Below, piece by piece: positions 11,041 through 21,799 of a stretch of DNA of 64,000 nt. Every line of letters begins with the position of its first letter. Within the stretch, counting starts at the first letter, position 1. Made by a program: the position numbers and the translations under genes. The stretch lies in NCBI GenBank assembly GCA_016169945.1, contig JADLSH010000212.1, positions 1,830,001-1,894,000 on the forward strand, in the 5' to 3' direction. The notes below the pieces were generated by a model. The model saw only the letters and a list, made by a program, of their open reading frames with translations, did no database searches and was not told where the DNA came from. The stretch comes from Trachythela sp. YZ-2020 (lineage: Eukaryota; Cnidaria; Anthozoa; Malacalcyonacea; Clavulariidae).

Positions 11041-11446
11041 CTATATGTCCGTGGCCGACGCTGAATTAAAGTATACTTTTTATCGAGTGAACAATAAAAA
11101 CAAGAAAACAAAACGATTTATAGAATACTCAAATAAACAAATGTGTAAAAAGACGTATGCCTTGATAGTCAGCTCTGTTTGTCGTTTTAGCAACACTCCA
11201 ATCGAGAACTTATAAGATAGAAGCTTTGTGGGGAAGCTGCTGGTTAATTGTCTTGGCCCCATCCGGGTTTCCTGTATCGCATGTTTTCCTGGCCTCCCTG
11301 ACATTCCAGCTGTAATATGAGTGATGGTAATGCTCAAATCAGCCACTGTAACAATAAGGCTAAATACATAACAATTCTTAATTTTAAAAAAAATGCGGAG
11401 AGGGTCTTTTCGTCTATGGGGAATACACATTCTGTGTATTTGAGGG
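11041..11446. other. No gene seen
   Basis: Open frames up to 126 codons occur on the minus strand, but residue order and codon pattern show no domain, signal or repeat. Confidence 0.4.
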
Positions 11447-11510
11447 GTTGAAGTCTCCAAAATGTCAACTTCAGGTCCATGGACTCAATATACGTCACAC
11501 ATATACCATA
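11447..11510 (+). repeat. Direct repeat, copy of 13120-13183
   Basis: GTTGAAGTCTCCAAAATGTC and the following ~45 bases recur at 13120-13183 with two or three changes. The downstream sequence differs: here unrelated DNA follows, while the other copy runs straight into the GGACTGTCC repeats. Confidence 0.85.
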
Positions 11511-11887
11511 TATACATTTGATACTGAAGTAGTTTCGTTTTATATTCTTTCAAGTTTTTGACAAGTTTACCGAAATTTCGCGATATAAAGAATAACATCA
11601 TTCAACACTGACCATTCATGAATGTCAAGGTAAAAGTTTATTGTGTATAATAAACTTTGTTAGTGAAATTGACACTCACGAGAACATGATAATGTACTGT
11701 CGAGCTATTGCTCATAATTTGTAGAACAGTTACAAGCATGCTTTTTGTAAAATATATACATAAAGAATATAAAACGAAACTACTTCACTATCAAAGCTTC
11801 TGTCATCAAAGTCGACGATGACTTTAATCACAGAAACTTTGACCGTGTGAGCGAACCTTTAAAGTTCAGAAGATATCTCTTTTTTAG

Positions 11888-12056
11888 GCAAGTTGTCCTT
11901 TCGGCAAAATGTCTTTTCGGCGAAAAGTCCGTTCGTCAAATTGTCCGTTCGTCAAAGTGTCCGTTCGACAAAATGTCCGTCGGCAAACTGTCCGTTCGGC
12001 AAAATGTCTTTCGGCAAAATGTCTTTCGGCAAAGTGTCTTTCGGCAAAATGTCCGG
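11888..12056 (+). repeat. Tandem repeat of ~16 bp, TTTCGGCAAAATGTC-like
   Basis: About ten degenerate units of the type TTTCGGCAAAATGTC, with length varying between 14 and 18 bases. The variation keeps several frames open by chance, giving overlapping frames rich in FRQNV- and SAKC-like strings. It is a minisatellite, not a gene. Confidence 0.9.
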
Positions 12057-12066
12057 CCACCATAAT

Positions 12067-12631
12067 AAAGGACTGTCCATATAGGGGTTTATCGCCCCTT
12101 GGTCAGGTTAAGGACTGTCCATATGGGTTCAGCGCCCTGGGTCAGGTTATTAAGAACTGTCCATATGGGTTTCATTCCCCGATCAGGTTAAGGACTGTCC
12201 AAGTATTTCTTGGTTCAGGGTCGTCAGGGAATGGCTACCCCTGGCAAGGCTCTGCTTTATAGTCAAGGCATTCAGTTCAGTCATTCAGTTCAGATTAGGG
12301 TGTGACGTGAGTAGGGATGATGTTTGTCATAATATGAGTCTTCACACCCCAGAATCCCTTCTCCCACAAAATACATTTTGTTTGAATTGTGTTTCTATAA
12401 ATATGGTTTTATATCAACAGCTTGGGTCATCAAAGCAAATTTATAGACAATATAAATTTAAGTTAGTGAGACGACACGCTGAAGCTAGTATGTTAAGCAA
12501 GATATCAGATAAGTTTCTGTTTCAAAAGCGGTGATTCCTTCCGTCCAGGCCTCAAGGAACGCATTGTTTAGTTTTACTTATTGACAGATAGTTCAAAGAT
12601 AATTTTCGTCATTGGTCATGCTTTCATGTGG
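12067..12631 (+). repeat. Dispersed repeat with four GGACTGTCC units
   Basis: AAGGACTGTCCATAT-type units start near 12067, 12109, 12153 and 12190 (about 42 bp apart), each ending in GGTCAGGTT or similar. A shared tail follows with GTGTGACGTGAGTAGGGATG and the block matching positions 1-130. A second copy lies at 13187-13570 and a minus-strand copy at 36293-36431. It is non-coding and probably a non-autonomous element. Confidence 0.8.
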
Positions 12632-13119
12632 GCAGTCCTTGATATTTTATGGTAACGCTTCCTACTAACAAATTTACCAATCATAACGCGCAATATAATA
12701 CAAGTTAGTCAGCGCATAACTTGCAGGATGCTAACATGATCATATCATCTATACTGAGCACTTCGCTTACTCAAATTATTGAAAGAATTCCCACCCACCC
12801 ACCTCTTTGGCTATTCAGCCTGAGGTTTCCTCTAGGTTAGAGTTACCTTGAATATGTTCAAAATTGCAAATTCATCGATATAATATTGGTAGTTAATATA
12901 TTATGGAAATAATAGCTATTACAGATAGAAGCAGCTATCATCAACTGTCTTCAACAGCATATACTGGATCAAGGACTCGAAAAATGACATTTTGGAAAGA
13001 GACACAAAAAATGTTGCTCCTAGATAATGCCTTTTGACTTTAGTATGTATATAGTTAAAAAGCAACGTTTTCGGTCGCATACTTTATTTTGTTATTTTGG
13101 TTAATAAATTTGCGGTTCG
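12632..13119. other. No gene seen
   Basis: AT-rich spacer between two copies of the GGACTGTCC repeat. Confidence 0.5.
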
Positions 13120-13570
13120 GGTTGAAGTCTCCAAAATGTCAACTTCAGGTCCAAAGACTCAATATACGTCACACATATACCATATAATTAAGGACTGTCC
13201 TTATAGGGGTTTATCGCCCTTTGGTCAGGTTAAGGACTGTCCATATGGGTCTAGCGCCCTGGGTCAGGTTATTAAGGACTGTCCATAGGGGTTTCATTCC
13301 CCTTGGTCAGGTTAAGGACTGTCCAAGTGTTTCTTGGTTCAGGATCGTCAGGGAATTGCTACCCCTGGCAAGGTTCTGCTTTATGGTCAGAGCATTCAGT
13401 TCAGTCAATCAGTTCAGCTTAGGGTGTGACGTGAGTAGGGATGATGTTTATCATAATATGAGTATTCTTCACACGTCAGAACCCCTTCTCCCACAAAATA
13501 TGTTTTGTTTTAATTGTGTTTTTATAAATATGGTTTTATATCAACAGCTTGGGTCATTAACAACATTATA
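13120..13570 (+). repeat. Second copy of the GGACTGTCC repeat
   Basis: Begins with the same 64-base block as 11447-11510, then four GGACTGTCC units near 13191, 13232, 13274 and 13314, then the GTGTGACGTGAGTAGGGATG tail. It breaks off near 13570, before the segment shared by 12502-12631 and 1-130. Confidence 0.8.
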
Positions 13571-13680
13571 CGCCATTAGGAGGACACAATCAGCCAGATT
13601 TTGTGATAGAAGTTATAAATATTTAAATTTCCAAGAAAATATATATTTGCATAACGTAGTAGCCATATATTCATCCTTAA

Positions 13681-13936
13681 GGCCGGTTTACAGTTCGCGC
13701 GAATACGTCGCGCGAACTGGAGAATTATTTGCGCGAATATAGCGAATCGAGTTTACACATTTTAAAATTCGCTCGAAAATTTGCAAACTTGCTAAAATCC
13801 TGGCTCTTGATTGGCTCTTGATTGGCTCGCTGCGAATCAAGTAGAATGACGAAATTTGCCATAAATAACCCTCGCGCATGCTCAGTGACAAATTCGCTCC
13901 TTCGCGCGACCAATTCGCGCGAACTGTAAACCGGCC
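13681..13936. mobile_element. 256-bp TTAA MITE
   Basis: Terminal inverted repeats GGCCGGTTTACAGTTCGCGC (left) and the matching complement (right) are flanked by TTAA on both sides (13677-13680 and 13937-13940). The size, the TTAA duplication and the lack of coding fit a MITE of the piggyBac or Kolobok type. The interior holds further TCGCGCGAA short palindromes. Confidence 0.9.
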
Positions 13937-13940
13937 TTAA

Positions 13941-14597
13941 TAGAATTGCCATTTTATGTTCTTATCCACGTTCAATATTTTCTATTACTACTTTCTCATC
14001 ATAGTTAATCGCAGTGGGCGCATGTACACCATAGCGTGCCTATTTTTATATTATCTTACATATAGGAAATTTTGTAAACCAATGTATGTGCACCCCACTA
14101 CGTAACTAAACGTTTTTCGACGTATATTTCAACGTATATTTTCCCAGAGGTCTAGGCTGTACAACGACGAAATCCCAGGGCGAAACCTTTCATTAATATG
14201 CTTTGCAGCTGCCATGTGTATGTACATTTGTGCTGACAATTTATCTTTCTTATATGTTCTTGATGAGTTTGAATTATGTCGGGTGTGATCTTTATTTAAC
14301 GATTAGTGTGAATCGCGAATAAGCGTAAGAGTTCGTTGAGACGCTAGCCTAGACCAACTCTAGCGCATGGGTGCTCTCCCAACTTCTCAGGTGCTCAATA
14401 ACTTGATTGAGCACGCCAAATCATGAAAAGATGTTGTAACAATATAGAATTTTATTAAAATACAATTAGTTTTTCTTCTTGATGAAACGTAAATTTCTCC
14501 TAACGCAAGCAAAATATTAAACGTACGTTCCTGTTTGGTCGCGTGAAAGTCAGCCGATCTCTAGGTTACCACGGCATTGTAAGTGAGGCTTCATTGC
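13941..14597. other. No gene seen
   Basis: Spacer DNA, including one copy (near 14018) of the short motif GTACACCATAGCGTGCCTAT that recurs near 9728 and 25562. Confidence 0.5.
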
Positions 14598-14817
14598 TTA
14601 AAGGACATTGGCAACGAAAATTCTTATTCATTTTGAAAAAAAACGGCGTATGCTAATTTATGCATGAACACATTAAATGACGTCATTAGATGGGTTGACA
14701 CAATTTCTCTTACTATTAAACCTAAGTAGCTGTCGAAATTATATATACATTCAAAATACACAAGAATAAAGGCCTAAAAATTTGGATAGTTCATCATTGA
14801 GATTTGAACTCTTCCTG

Positions 14818-14942
14818 CACCGGAATGGCAGGGCCGCAGATTCAATTCTTGTCGGAGGACTTAGGGTTGCATTTTTCGCAGCCGTTCCCCGCGTTCAGGT
14901 CTAAAATATTGTACATATTATTTCACTCGAAATATCCATCCA
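14818..14942 (+). repeat. tRNA-derived SINE relic
   Basis: GCACCGGAATGGCAGGGCCG, then GGTTGCATTTTTCGCAGCCGTT, further on and ending near CATCCACC, follow the same order as the SINE at 54627-55021 (there on the minus strand). The 5' part with the A box is missing. Confidence 0.7.
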
Positions 14943-15400
14943 CCTAAACCTTCTACTTTAATTTCAATCGAGTGAGATGCAGAAAAAAGACTTTTTCCTT
15001 TTATACTTTCAATGCAGTTGGACAGTGTAGTATAAATAAGCGCTATTACACAAAACAAACTACAAATAGCATGCTGTATTCGTATTCAAGGTATATTATT
15101 GATCGTTGTAGAGTATATCGCTTCATCGCTTGTATTGACATAGTGCAAATTTAAGTTATCCATGATTATTGAAATAAAACAAACAATATTAATAGAACTA
15201 TACAGTCATTTTGAAAAGCTAAGTCATTAATTTCTATTTTAATGATCAGTTATTCCCTACCCAATATTTCTTTAAAATTGAAAAAAATGCGCGTCTTGAT
15301 TTTTCCTAAAAAGAGTATAACAAAAGAACTAAAAGATCTAAAAATATTAGAGTTCTCACTTCTATAATTTATATTGTGTAATGACGCAATGAAGACTTAA

Positions 15401-15433
15401 AGGGGCAGTGTCACCGTTTGCGCATCTCTTCTG
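15401..15433 (+). repeat. Kolobok left terminal inverted repeat
   Basis: 33 bases starting AGGGGCAGTGTCACCG, inverted copy of 21763-21795 with one mismatch (position 4), directly after TTAA. Confidence 0.95.
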
Positions 15434-15488
15434 CGCATAGCAAACTTGAAATTCTACAGCCTTATTTTTTCAAGTTTGTCATTCCAAT

Positions 15489-18400
15489 ATGGCGGCCAAA
15501 TCCGACGAAGCGCACGGTGGAAAACGCAACAATGCAGGTCGAAAAAGGAGATATGAGAGCTCAGTTATGGCACAGAAACTTTGGAATAGTAAGCACAAAC
15601 GTATTTATCTATCGTTGACTATATTTGGGACATGGAAAGCTGCGAAAACCGAAGCTGGACATGGGTCATACAACGACAGCGAGTTCGTTGCTCACTTGCT
15701 TTCATTGGAATACCGTAGAAGGTGATTATTATTCCAGTAATATATGTGGTTTCTTGTTCGCTATGGCCAATATAAATATGCGCAACTTAATTTTAGGTCA
15801 GATCTTGATATTCCTAAGCATTCACAACGACGCACACATGCGAAACCCTCTGAAGCAAGCGAAGCCGAAGGCCGCGACATTGAAGGCAAGATAGTAAAAC
15901 GAATTTACATACCTACAGTATATGCAAATTTACATATTTATCGATGACCAATATTGTACGGCTTGAATAAATGATAAATCGCAATATATTTTTTAGGTCC
16001 ACAAACGTCAACAACGTGTAAGGATGACAAAATTATGCATTTGTCTTTGACAAATACGGCTATAATGGAATCTCCCATCGTCAGCGAAGCACGGCAGATA
16101 CGAATAGAGTTAATAGACCAAGATGTGGAAATGGTTGGCACTTTGGAACCTGAAATATCTCTCCAAGAAAGGTAAGCTTGTTTATACATAGTGCTAACAT
16201 ACATTAGACATTAGCGGTGAAATTGTTATAGCCATAGGAGATCTTTTATAAATTATATTTGTAATGGACACATAGTTTTAGATCTGAGACGCACACGAAG
16301 ATGAATGCATCATTGTTCACGGATGACGAAGGAGATTCAACTGGCACTGACCATAGTGGAAGTGGTTCCGAGGAAGAAATCAGGTACTGTGTCTGTTCAT
16401 ATAAAATTGATTTTTTTAAATACAAACTTTGTCAGCTTTGGCTTGAATAGAAAATCATATTTTAATCCTTTGGTTTAGTCAGTTCAGTTTAGCCAAATCC
16501 AAACCCAAGCAGGTGCCTGTTTCAGGTATATTGGTACCCCAACTACCCGAGCGCCCCATTTTACATTATCCGACTCAAAGACTGACATAGCAGGGAATTG
16601 TTTGCATATTAATTGGTAGATCAATGCAAGCCAGTATATTTACAGTATTGGTATCCTTGTAACCCTAATGACCTGATCTGTTATAATGCATTATGAGTTT
16701 CTTTTGATGATTTTGTAGTCAACATAATGTTTCTCAGTCAGCCATTGCCATTTTAAATGTTGATAAAGAACAAGAAGCCTTACAGCATGATTTGGAAGAT
16801 GATAGGTAAGTTGGAATATATTATGCCAGTGCAACTTGTTTACAGGTCATAAAAATTATATTAGCCACTCAACATTTGTATCAACATGGGGGATCAATTA
16901 ATGTTTACTGTAAAACCCCATTTGCCTTAAAAATTATGATTAGGTTTATGGTTGGGATTGTAATTATAATCATAGTCCTAACCCTTTTGCTAATGCTAAG
17001 CCTTCAAACACTAAAACTGAATTTTAAGGCAAAGGGGGGTTTTATGCATGTATTGATCCTTTGTAGGTTTTTCATGATAGTACCTGTGCTAAATAACTAA
17101 TTTTTAATTGCCCTCATTTACAGTTCTCTAGACTCCTCTACTGGCTGGGAAATACACAAGTCAGATGATGACATATCAGATGTACTGCACTGTAGCATGG
17201 AAAACAGTAGGATTTTGATTATAAGCCATGCAGTCAATTCTTTTTAATAGCTAATGTTAATGTTATAATTGTGAAAAAAATTTTTAACAGTGCAATGGAT
17301 TCTGATGATGGTGATCAACCCAACTCTGAAACACCTGATACACAATGTGATGACGAAGTAAGTTCTCCAACATCAGAGGATATGGCCGGGAGTGATAGTT
17401 GTGCTGATGGGCCCCATCTTAAGCTAAGCAGAGGTGAAGAAAAATATAATGTACAGCAGGAGTATGAAATGGTGAAGGAAAAGAAAATTGTTTGCTCCCT
17501 AAATTTGTTGCTGCAATTATTCAAAGATCGCTGTCAGACACCTGGCTGTTCTGATGTCCCTGCAGTGAGTCATCATTTGCTTGGCACAACCATTGTTGTT
17601 TACTCGTGTTGTCCATCTGGTCACAAGCACAGGTTTTGTTCATCATACGAACTAAATAATGGATTGTATGCAAACAACCTTCAGGCAGCTGCATCAATAC
17701 TATTGTCTGGTAACAGCTTTGACAAAATTGAACGTTTGGCAAATTTCTATGGTATGGCATTCATATCAAAGAGCACATACTACAGGTTTCAACGGCTGTA
17801 TTTAATCCCGGAAGTGAATGAATGGTGGTGCTGGATGAGAAGAGAAGTTCTTCTGGAGTTTGCTGGGAAAGATATTGTTGTTGGTGGTGATGGCCAATGT
17901 GACTCCCCGGGTTTCAATGCCAAGAATCTTTGTTATTTCTTTGTTGAAGATGATTCAAATTATATCATTGACATTGAAATCCTGGATAAGAGGCATGTTG
18001 GTCTAATCTCAACAAATATGGAAGAGAAGCAGTAAAGCGGGGGTTGGACAATCTAACTGCAGAGGATCTGACAGTTGTGGAGTTGGTAACCGACGCTTCC
18101 ACCTCTATTAAAGCACTACTTGGTTAGTAAACACTAATTGTGTTTGACAATGTGAAATGCATTTTCAAGCAATTTACTCCATGTACCTTGCTCAATTTTG
18201 CTAAAATTGCTGCATGTTACCTTGGATCATTTCTTTGATATTTTCTTTGATCGAAAACCTTTTTGATTTATTTAAATTTTCAGAAGCCCAATTTAAAGAC
18301 ATAGTTCACAGTCTTGATGTTTGGCACAAGTCTAAAAGTATTAAGAAGTGTCTGGCAAAGGTGGGTGCGGTGTAGTGTGTACTTGTTCTGTTCTAAGCCA

Positions 18401-19967
18401 ATTCACGTGCCGGTCATTCTAGTGTTTGCACTACTTGGAAGTAGTATAAATGTATATCGGTGTTCCATTTGGTGAGATTGAACATTTAACGATATTTTAA
18501 AAGTTGGTCAAGTGTTGTAGAATAGCTACATGAATGTATAGAAAGTACTTAGTGGAGTGGGAGTTACAACCTTCAACCAACTTCTTGAATATATATTTAC
18601 AAGTAAATGTCTAACATATTTGTATTTTTTGTGTATGTGATTTTAGTTGGACAAGCCCAAGGCAATGCATGAAATAAAAGACTGGTCCAGCCATGTCATC
18701 AGGCATTTCTGGTACTGTACAAATGTATGCAGAAAGGACAGTTCTACTTCTGATGAAGAAGCATTGAAAGTAATGAAGGTACTTGTTTGCTTTTCAATTT
18801 TTATATGTATATATTGGAAGTATTAGAACCCCATTTTTTTTAGAAATTGATCTTTGTTACTACATAATATGGAAACACAATTTGGGTAAAATTCTTACTT
18901 ACAGTGTATAGCATTGAACATTTTACCGTTTGAGCTCCGGAAGCTGCAGACATGTATATTACTGATGTTTTTAAAGTACAGTATTTGTACGTTTTTTTTT
19001 ACAATTTCTTTAGGATAAGTGGATTGGGTTACTACACCATGTGTGCAACGAACACAAATGGCTGGCAGGAGAGTGTGACCACGATGAAGGGGATCACGAT
19101 GAATCCGTGGAATGGTTTGACCACAGAGACAAAGATTTTGTGGAATTGCAAAAGGTTATTCTCAACCCTGAATTGCTTGCCAGCTTCAAGTATTATACTC
19201 GTTTCAGGTAAAGTGGGTCATTTTAGTACTCATGGTTATTGAGATATTATATAATATATACCAAACTTGCGGTGCATGCCAGTGTGGGTAGAGTATAGTT
19301 GTGTAAAACTACCTGAAAATACAATACAATTAGAACTTCACTGTATTTTCAGGTAGTTTTACACAACAGTCAACCGCCCTATAATATATACCAACTAGCT
19401 CTGATTAATAATGCAATAAATGTTAGTAATGAAAATATGCACATTTTACCTTTGTAGGCACACTGGAAATATTGAATGTGCTAACAGCCTTAGTTTGGTT
19501 TACACACCCAAAAGAATGTCTTTCAGGTTGGGCTCAATGTTATCAGTTTTCAATTTATTCATAATTAACATTGACATTGGTTTTTGGATAGTAAACCTTT
19601 AATTTGGTTTAATTCTAGCTACAAAGCATACAAAGCCAGAAAACAGCTGACTGCAATTGACTGGAATTTTGATGTTAATCTTCCTCAAGCAAAGAAGAAA
19701 ACAGGAGAGGAGCGTACCACCAGGAAGTACAACCCCAGAACCAGGCAGTGAGATCAGAAAAAAATTAAAGTGGCTAAAGGATATGAGTATATCCCAGTCC
19801 TCATTTCCAGGATTTTGAAACGGAGGCAGGATGATGTGGAGAGTGTTACCCGGAATGTCTCCTTGAATGAAAGTGACCCTTCACTTATTTCTCCAACCAT
19901 AGCCCACATTCCACCACCTCCCACAAAGGAAATTGTCCAACGACAAAGCAGATTTTTAAAAGACTGA
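15489..19967 (+). pseudogene. Kolobok transposase gene, multi-exon, lightly broken
   Basis: Twelve exons can be placed by splice sites and frame: 15489-15721, 15797-15893, 15997-16171, 16282-16383, 16719-16805, 17124-17206, 17291-18122, 18284-18360, 18647-18778, 19014-19207, 19458-19526 and 19619-19967. The large exon holds GGDGQCDSPGF, the first catalytic Asp, and VTDASTSIKAL with the second Asp. HSLDVWHKSKSIKK follows in the next exon, and HTGNIE in exon 11 offers the catalytic Glu. The N-terminal exons encode an acidic region (SGSGSEEEI, DDDISDV). Lesions: one base missing after ISTNMEE at about 18025, TGA at 19749-19751 where Trp is expected, and one G apparently lost at each of the donors near 15894 and 17206. 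The role is cut-and-paste transposition in the nucleus; this copy would not be functional as read. ATG at 15489 is chosen because it starts the first frame after the terminal repeat. Confidence 0.85.
19263..19379. mobile_element. Small hairpin insertion in transposase intron
   Basis: The sequence TATAATATATACCAA flanks a 117-base segment on both sides (ending about 19262 and starting about 19380), consistent with a target duplication. Inside, GTTGTGTAAAACTACCTGAA is followed about 30 bases later by its inverted copy, giving a stem of about 27 bp. It lies in the intron between exons 10 and 11 of the transposase. Confidence 0.7.
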
Positions 19968-20121
19968 CCAATTAATAATAAAATGTAATATAATCTGAAA
20001 CTTTCACTTCTGTTTAATATTTTTCACTGTTTTCAAATTATATAATTAGTAAGGTATTCAAGGATAATTCAAGTTTAATTATCCCATTTACAAGGTGCAG
20101 TGCTTATGTACATACCAAACA

Positions 20122-21686
20122 TTAGTGGTCTCTATACCCCATATAGACACCAGTTATTGACGGAAATCGTTCTCTAATTTTCAAAACCACACAAGAAGGG
20201 CAAACTCTTCTATCCCTTTGCCTAGATAGCCATGACGTGCCAGTATGAATTGTCTGTAAGCTGCTTTTCGAAAAGCCTCTGTGCTATTGTCTTCTCTATC
20301 ATTACGAATATCCCTTGTATTACGAATACAAAGTTCTAACACATCTGGGTCGAGGCATAGTTTGGCAAAACGAGATGATAGTGTGATGCACTTTTTCTGC
20401 TTGCAACATTTATTTTCAATTTCTTGAGGCATTGGTCTACACTTTCCACATTTGTACCAATCTGGCACTGGTGCATATGGAGTGTCCTCTGATGGATCTG
20501 AGTTTGGTGGCTCAGTATGGTCTGCTTGTTCACCAGGGTTCGAAGGAAAATCACTGGATGATTCCCCAAATGCACCCAAGCTTTCACTATCATCATCATC
20601 ATCAAGATCATCTTCCATAATCAGCAGTGTATCAATGTAGTCCATGCTACCAATACCTCGACGAAGACTACGAATGGCTAGCTTTCTCACCATATTTTCA
20701 TCTAGTGTACCTATAAAGTTCTAAAATATATAAAAAAGGTTGAATGGGTTTTTGTATATGGAATTTTGAGCTAAAATACTTGTTTTACACTTTATTGGGG
20801 GCAGTTGCAAAAATGCAAATACAGGCTAACATATAAATTTTTTCTGTGATATGCCTCTTGTGGGATTTGTGATGCATTCTTGCTAAGTGGAGCAAATACA
20901 ATAATAAAAACATTGTCCCTATTGTGTTTGACCCAGTTGGCAAGATGACATTGTGAACCCTGAAAGGCATATTCTGGAGCCAAACTCTGACCACTAACTG
21001 CAACACAGTTTCAAAAAGCTAACAACATTTGCCTGTACATATTTATAGACAGTAACATGCCTAGGGTAATGATGCCAAAATATTGTATATTATGGGCATT
21101 GTGTTCAAATGTTTAATCAAGTGAAATGACCCAAATAAAATGGCAATGCTCCAAAAATATGGGGCACAGCCGCACAGTTTAATCCTTCTCACAACACAAT
21201 ACAATTTACCTTTACATCTTTGTTTTCCTTTTCTCGTTGTATTTCCTCAGTCTCCATAGGTTTATGGGACAGGCGAAAACCTTGACTCGATTTGCCTTGT
21301 GTTGATCGTCTGCCCCGGTTTTCGCGTTCTCTTTCATTGTTCTCACTAGTCTCCTGTATTAAAAATACCGTCATTAATGCTAAATTGAAACCTAGCACGT
21401 AATACAATAGAATCTGAGAGTTTTCTTTGACAGACTAACCTTATTTTTGCACGGTTTAGCACGAGTGCCGCACTGACATTCAGCCGAACACTTGATATTT
21501 TTACCCTTGCAAGGGCAACCTCGCGTTCCATTTTCCTTTCTCTTAACGCTGCAAGAACTCTTACAATCACATCGGACAACCTTATTAAGTAATTTTAAAG
21601 ATGTCAAGCATTTTCGTATCGTTTGATGTAAATATATTGAAAATATATGCAGAAATATGCAGATTTTTAATTACCGTAGATGACAT
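20122..21686 (-). pseudogene. CXC and P2X7-ballast zinc protein of the Kolobok element
   Basis: Three exons in phase 0 on the minus strand: up to 21440, 21353-21210, and 20720 downward. The first encodes a cysteine cluster, CDCKSSC, CPCKGKNIKCSAECQC and PCKNK, similar to MSL2 or tesmin CXC domains. The second is charged and low complexity. The third has an acidic run (DDLDDDDDSES), then YKCGKCRPMPQEIENKCC, CLDPDVLEL and AAYRQFILARHGYLGKG, the signature of the zinc-binding 'ballast' domain at the C-terminus of P2X7 receptors, also found in many invertebrate proteins. One base appears lost in the AA run after LGKG (about 20213). In the next frame the family's conserved end (CPSCVVLKIRERF, GVYMGY) continues to a stop at 20122. 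The start is unresolved; an ATG at 21686 lies one frame off. The function is unknown; DNA or chromatin binding and partnership with the transposase are inferences. Confidence 0.75.
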
Positions 21687-21762
21687 TATTCACGTCCAAA
21701 ACAATGGCGGATTGTGAGAACCGAACAATTTACGACACTTTCCGACGTTTTTCAAAGATGCC

Positions 21763-21795
21763 CAGAAGAGATGCGCAAACGGTGACACTGCTCCT
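21763..21795 (-). repeat. Kolobok right terminal inverted repeat
   Basis: 33 bases, inverted copy of 15401-15433 with one mismatch, followed by TTAA at 21796-21799. Confidence 0.95.
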
Positions 21796-21799
21796 TTAA

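Larger units (their letters stand above)
15401..21795 (+). mobile_element. Kolobok DNA transposon with two genes
   Basis: A 6,395 bp element. The 33-bp ends at 15401-15433 and 21763-21795 are inverted copies with one mismatch, beginning AGGGGCAGTGTCACCG, and TTAA flanks both ends (15397-15400 and 21796-21799). TTAA duplication, AGGG-like termini and a transposase with a DGxCDSPG motif are the marks of the Kolobok superfamily. It encodes two convergent multi-exon genes: the transposase (plus strand) and a CXC plus P2X7-ballast protein (minus strand). A 117-bp hairpin insertion lies in a transposase intron. The nearly identical ends suggest a fairly recent insertion, yet both genes carry lesions. 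Confidence 0.9.

Noticed and set aside
11080..11460. 126-codon minus-strand frame
   Set aside because: No domain, no splice context and no repeated or conserved pattern. Length alone is weak evidence in a 64 kb window.
11888..12056. CRISPR-like array
   Set aside because: Units are contiguous without unique spacers, degenerate, and in an animal genome.
11847..12262. Overlapping frames of 63-117 codons with repeated FRQNV or SAKC strings
   Set aside because: All arise from the minisatellite, which lacks stops in several frames by composition.
15938..16204. 88-codon minus-strand frame
   Set aside because: Antisense to transposase exon 3, which has better support from splice sites and frame.
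20181..21607. A host P2X receptor gene
   Set aside because: Only the ballast domain is present, without the two membrane helices and ligand-binding ectodomain, and the gene lies within the Kolobok terminal repeats.
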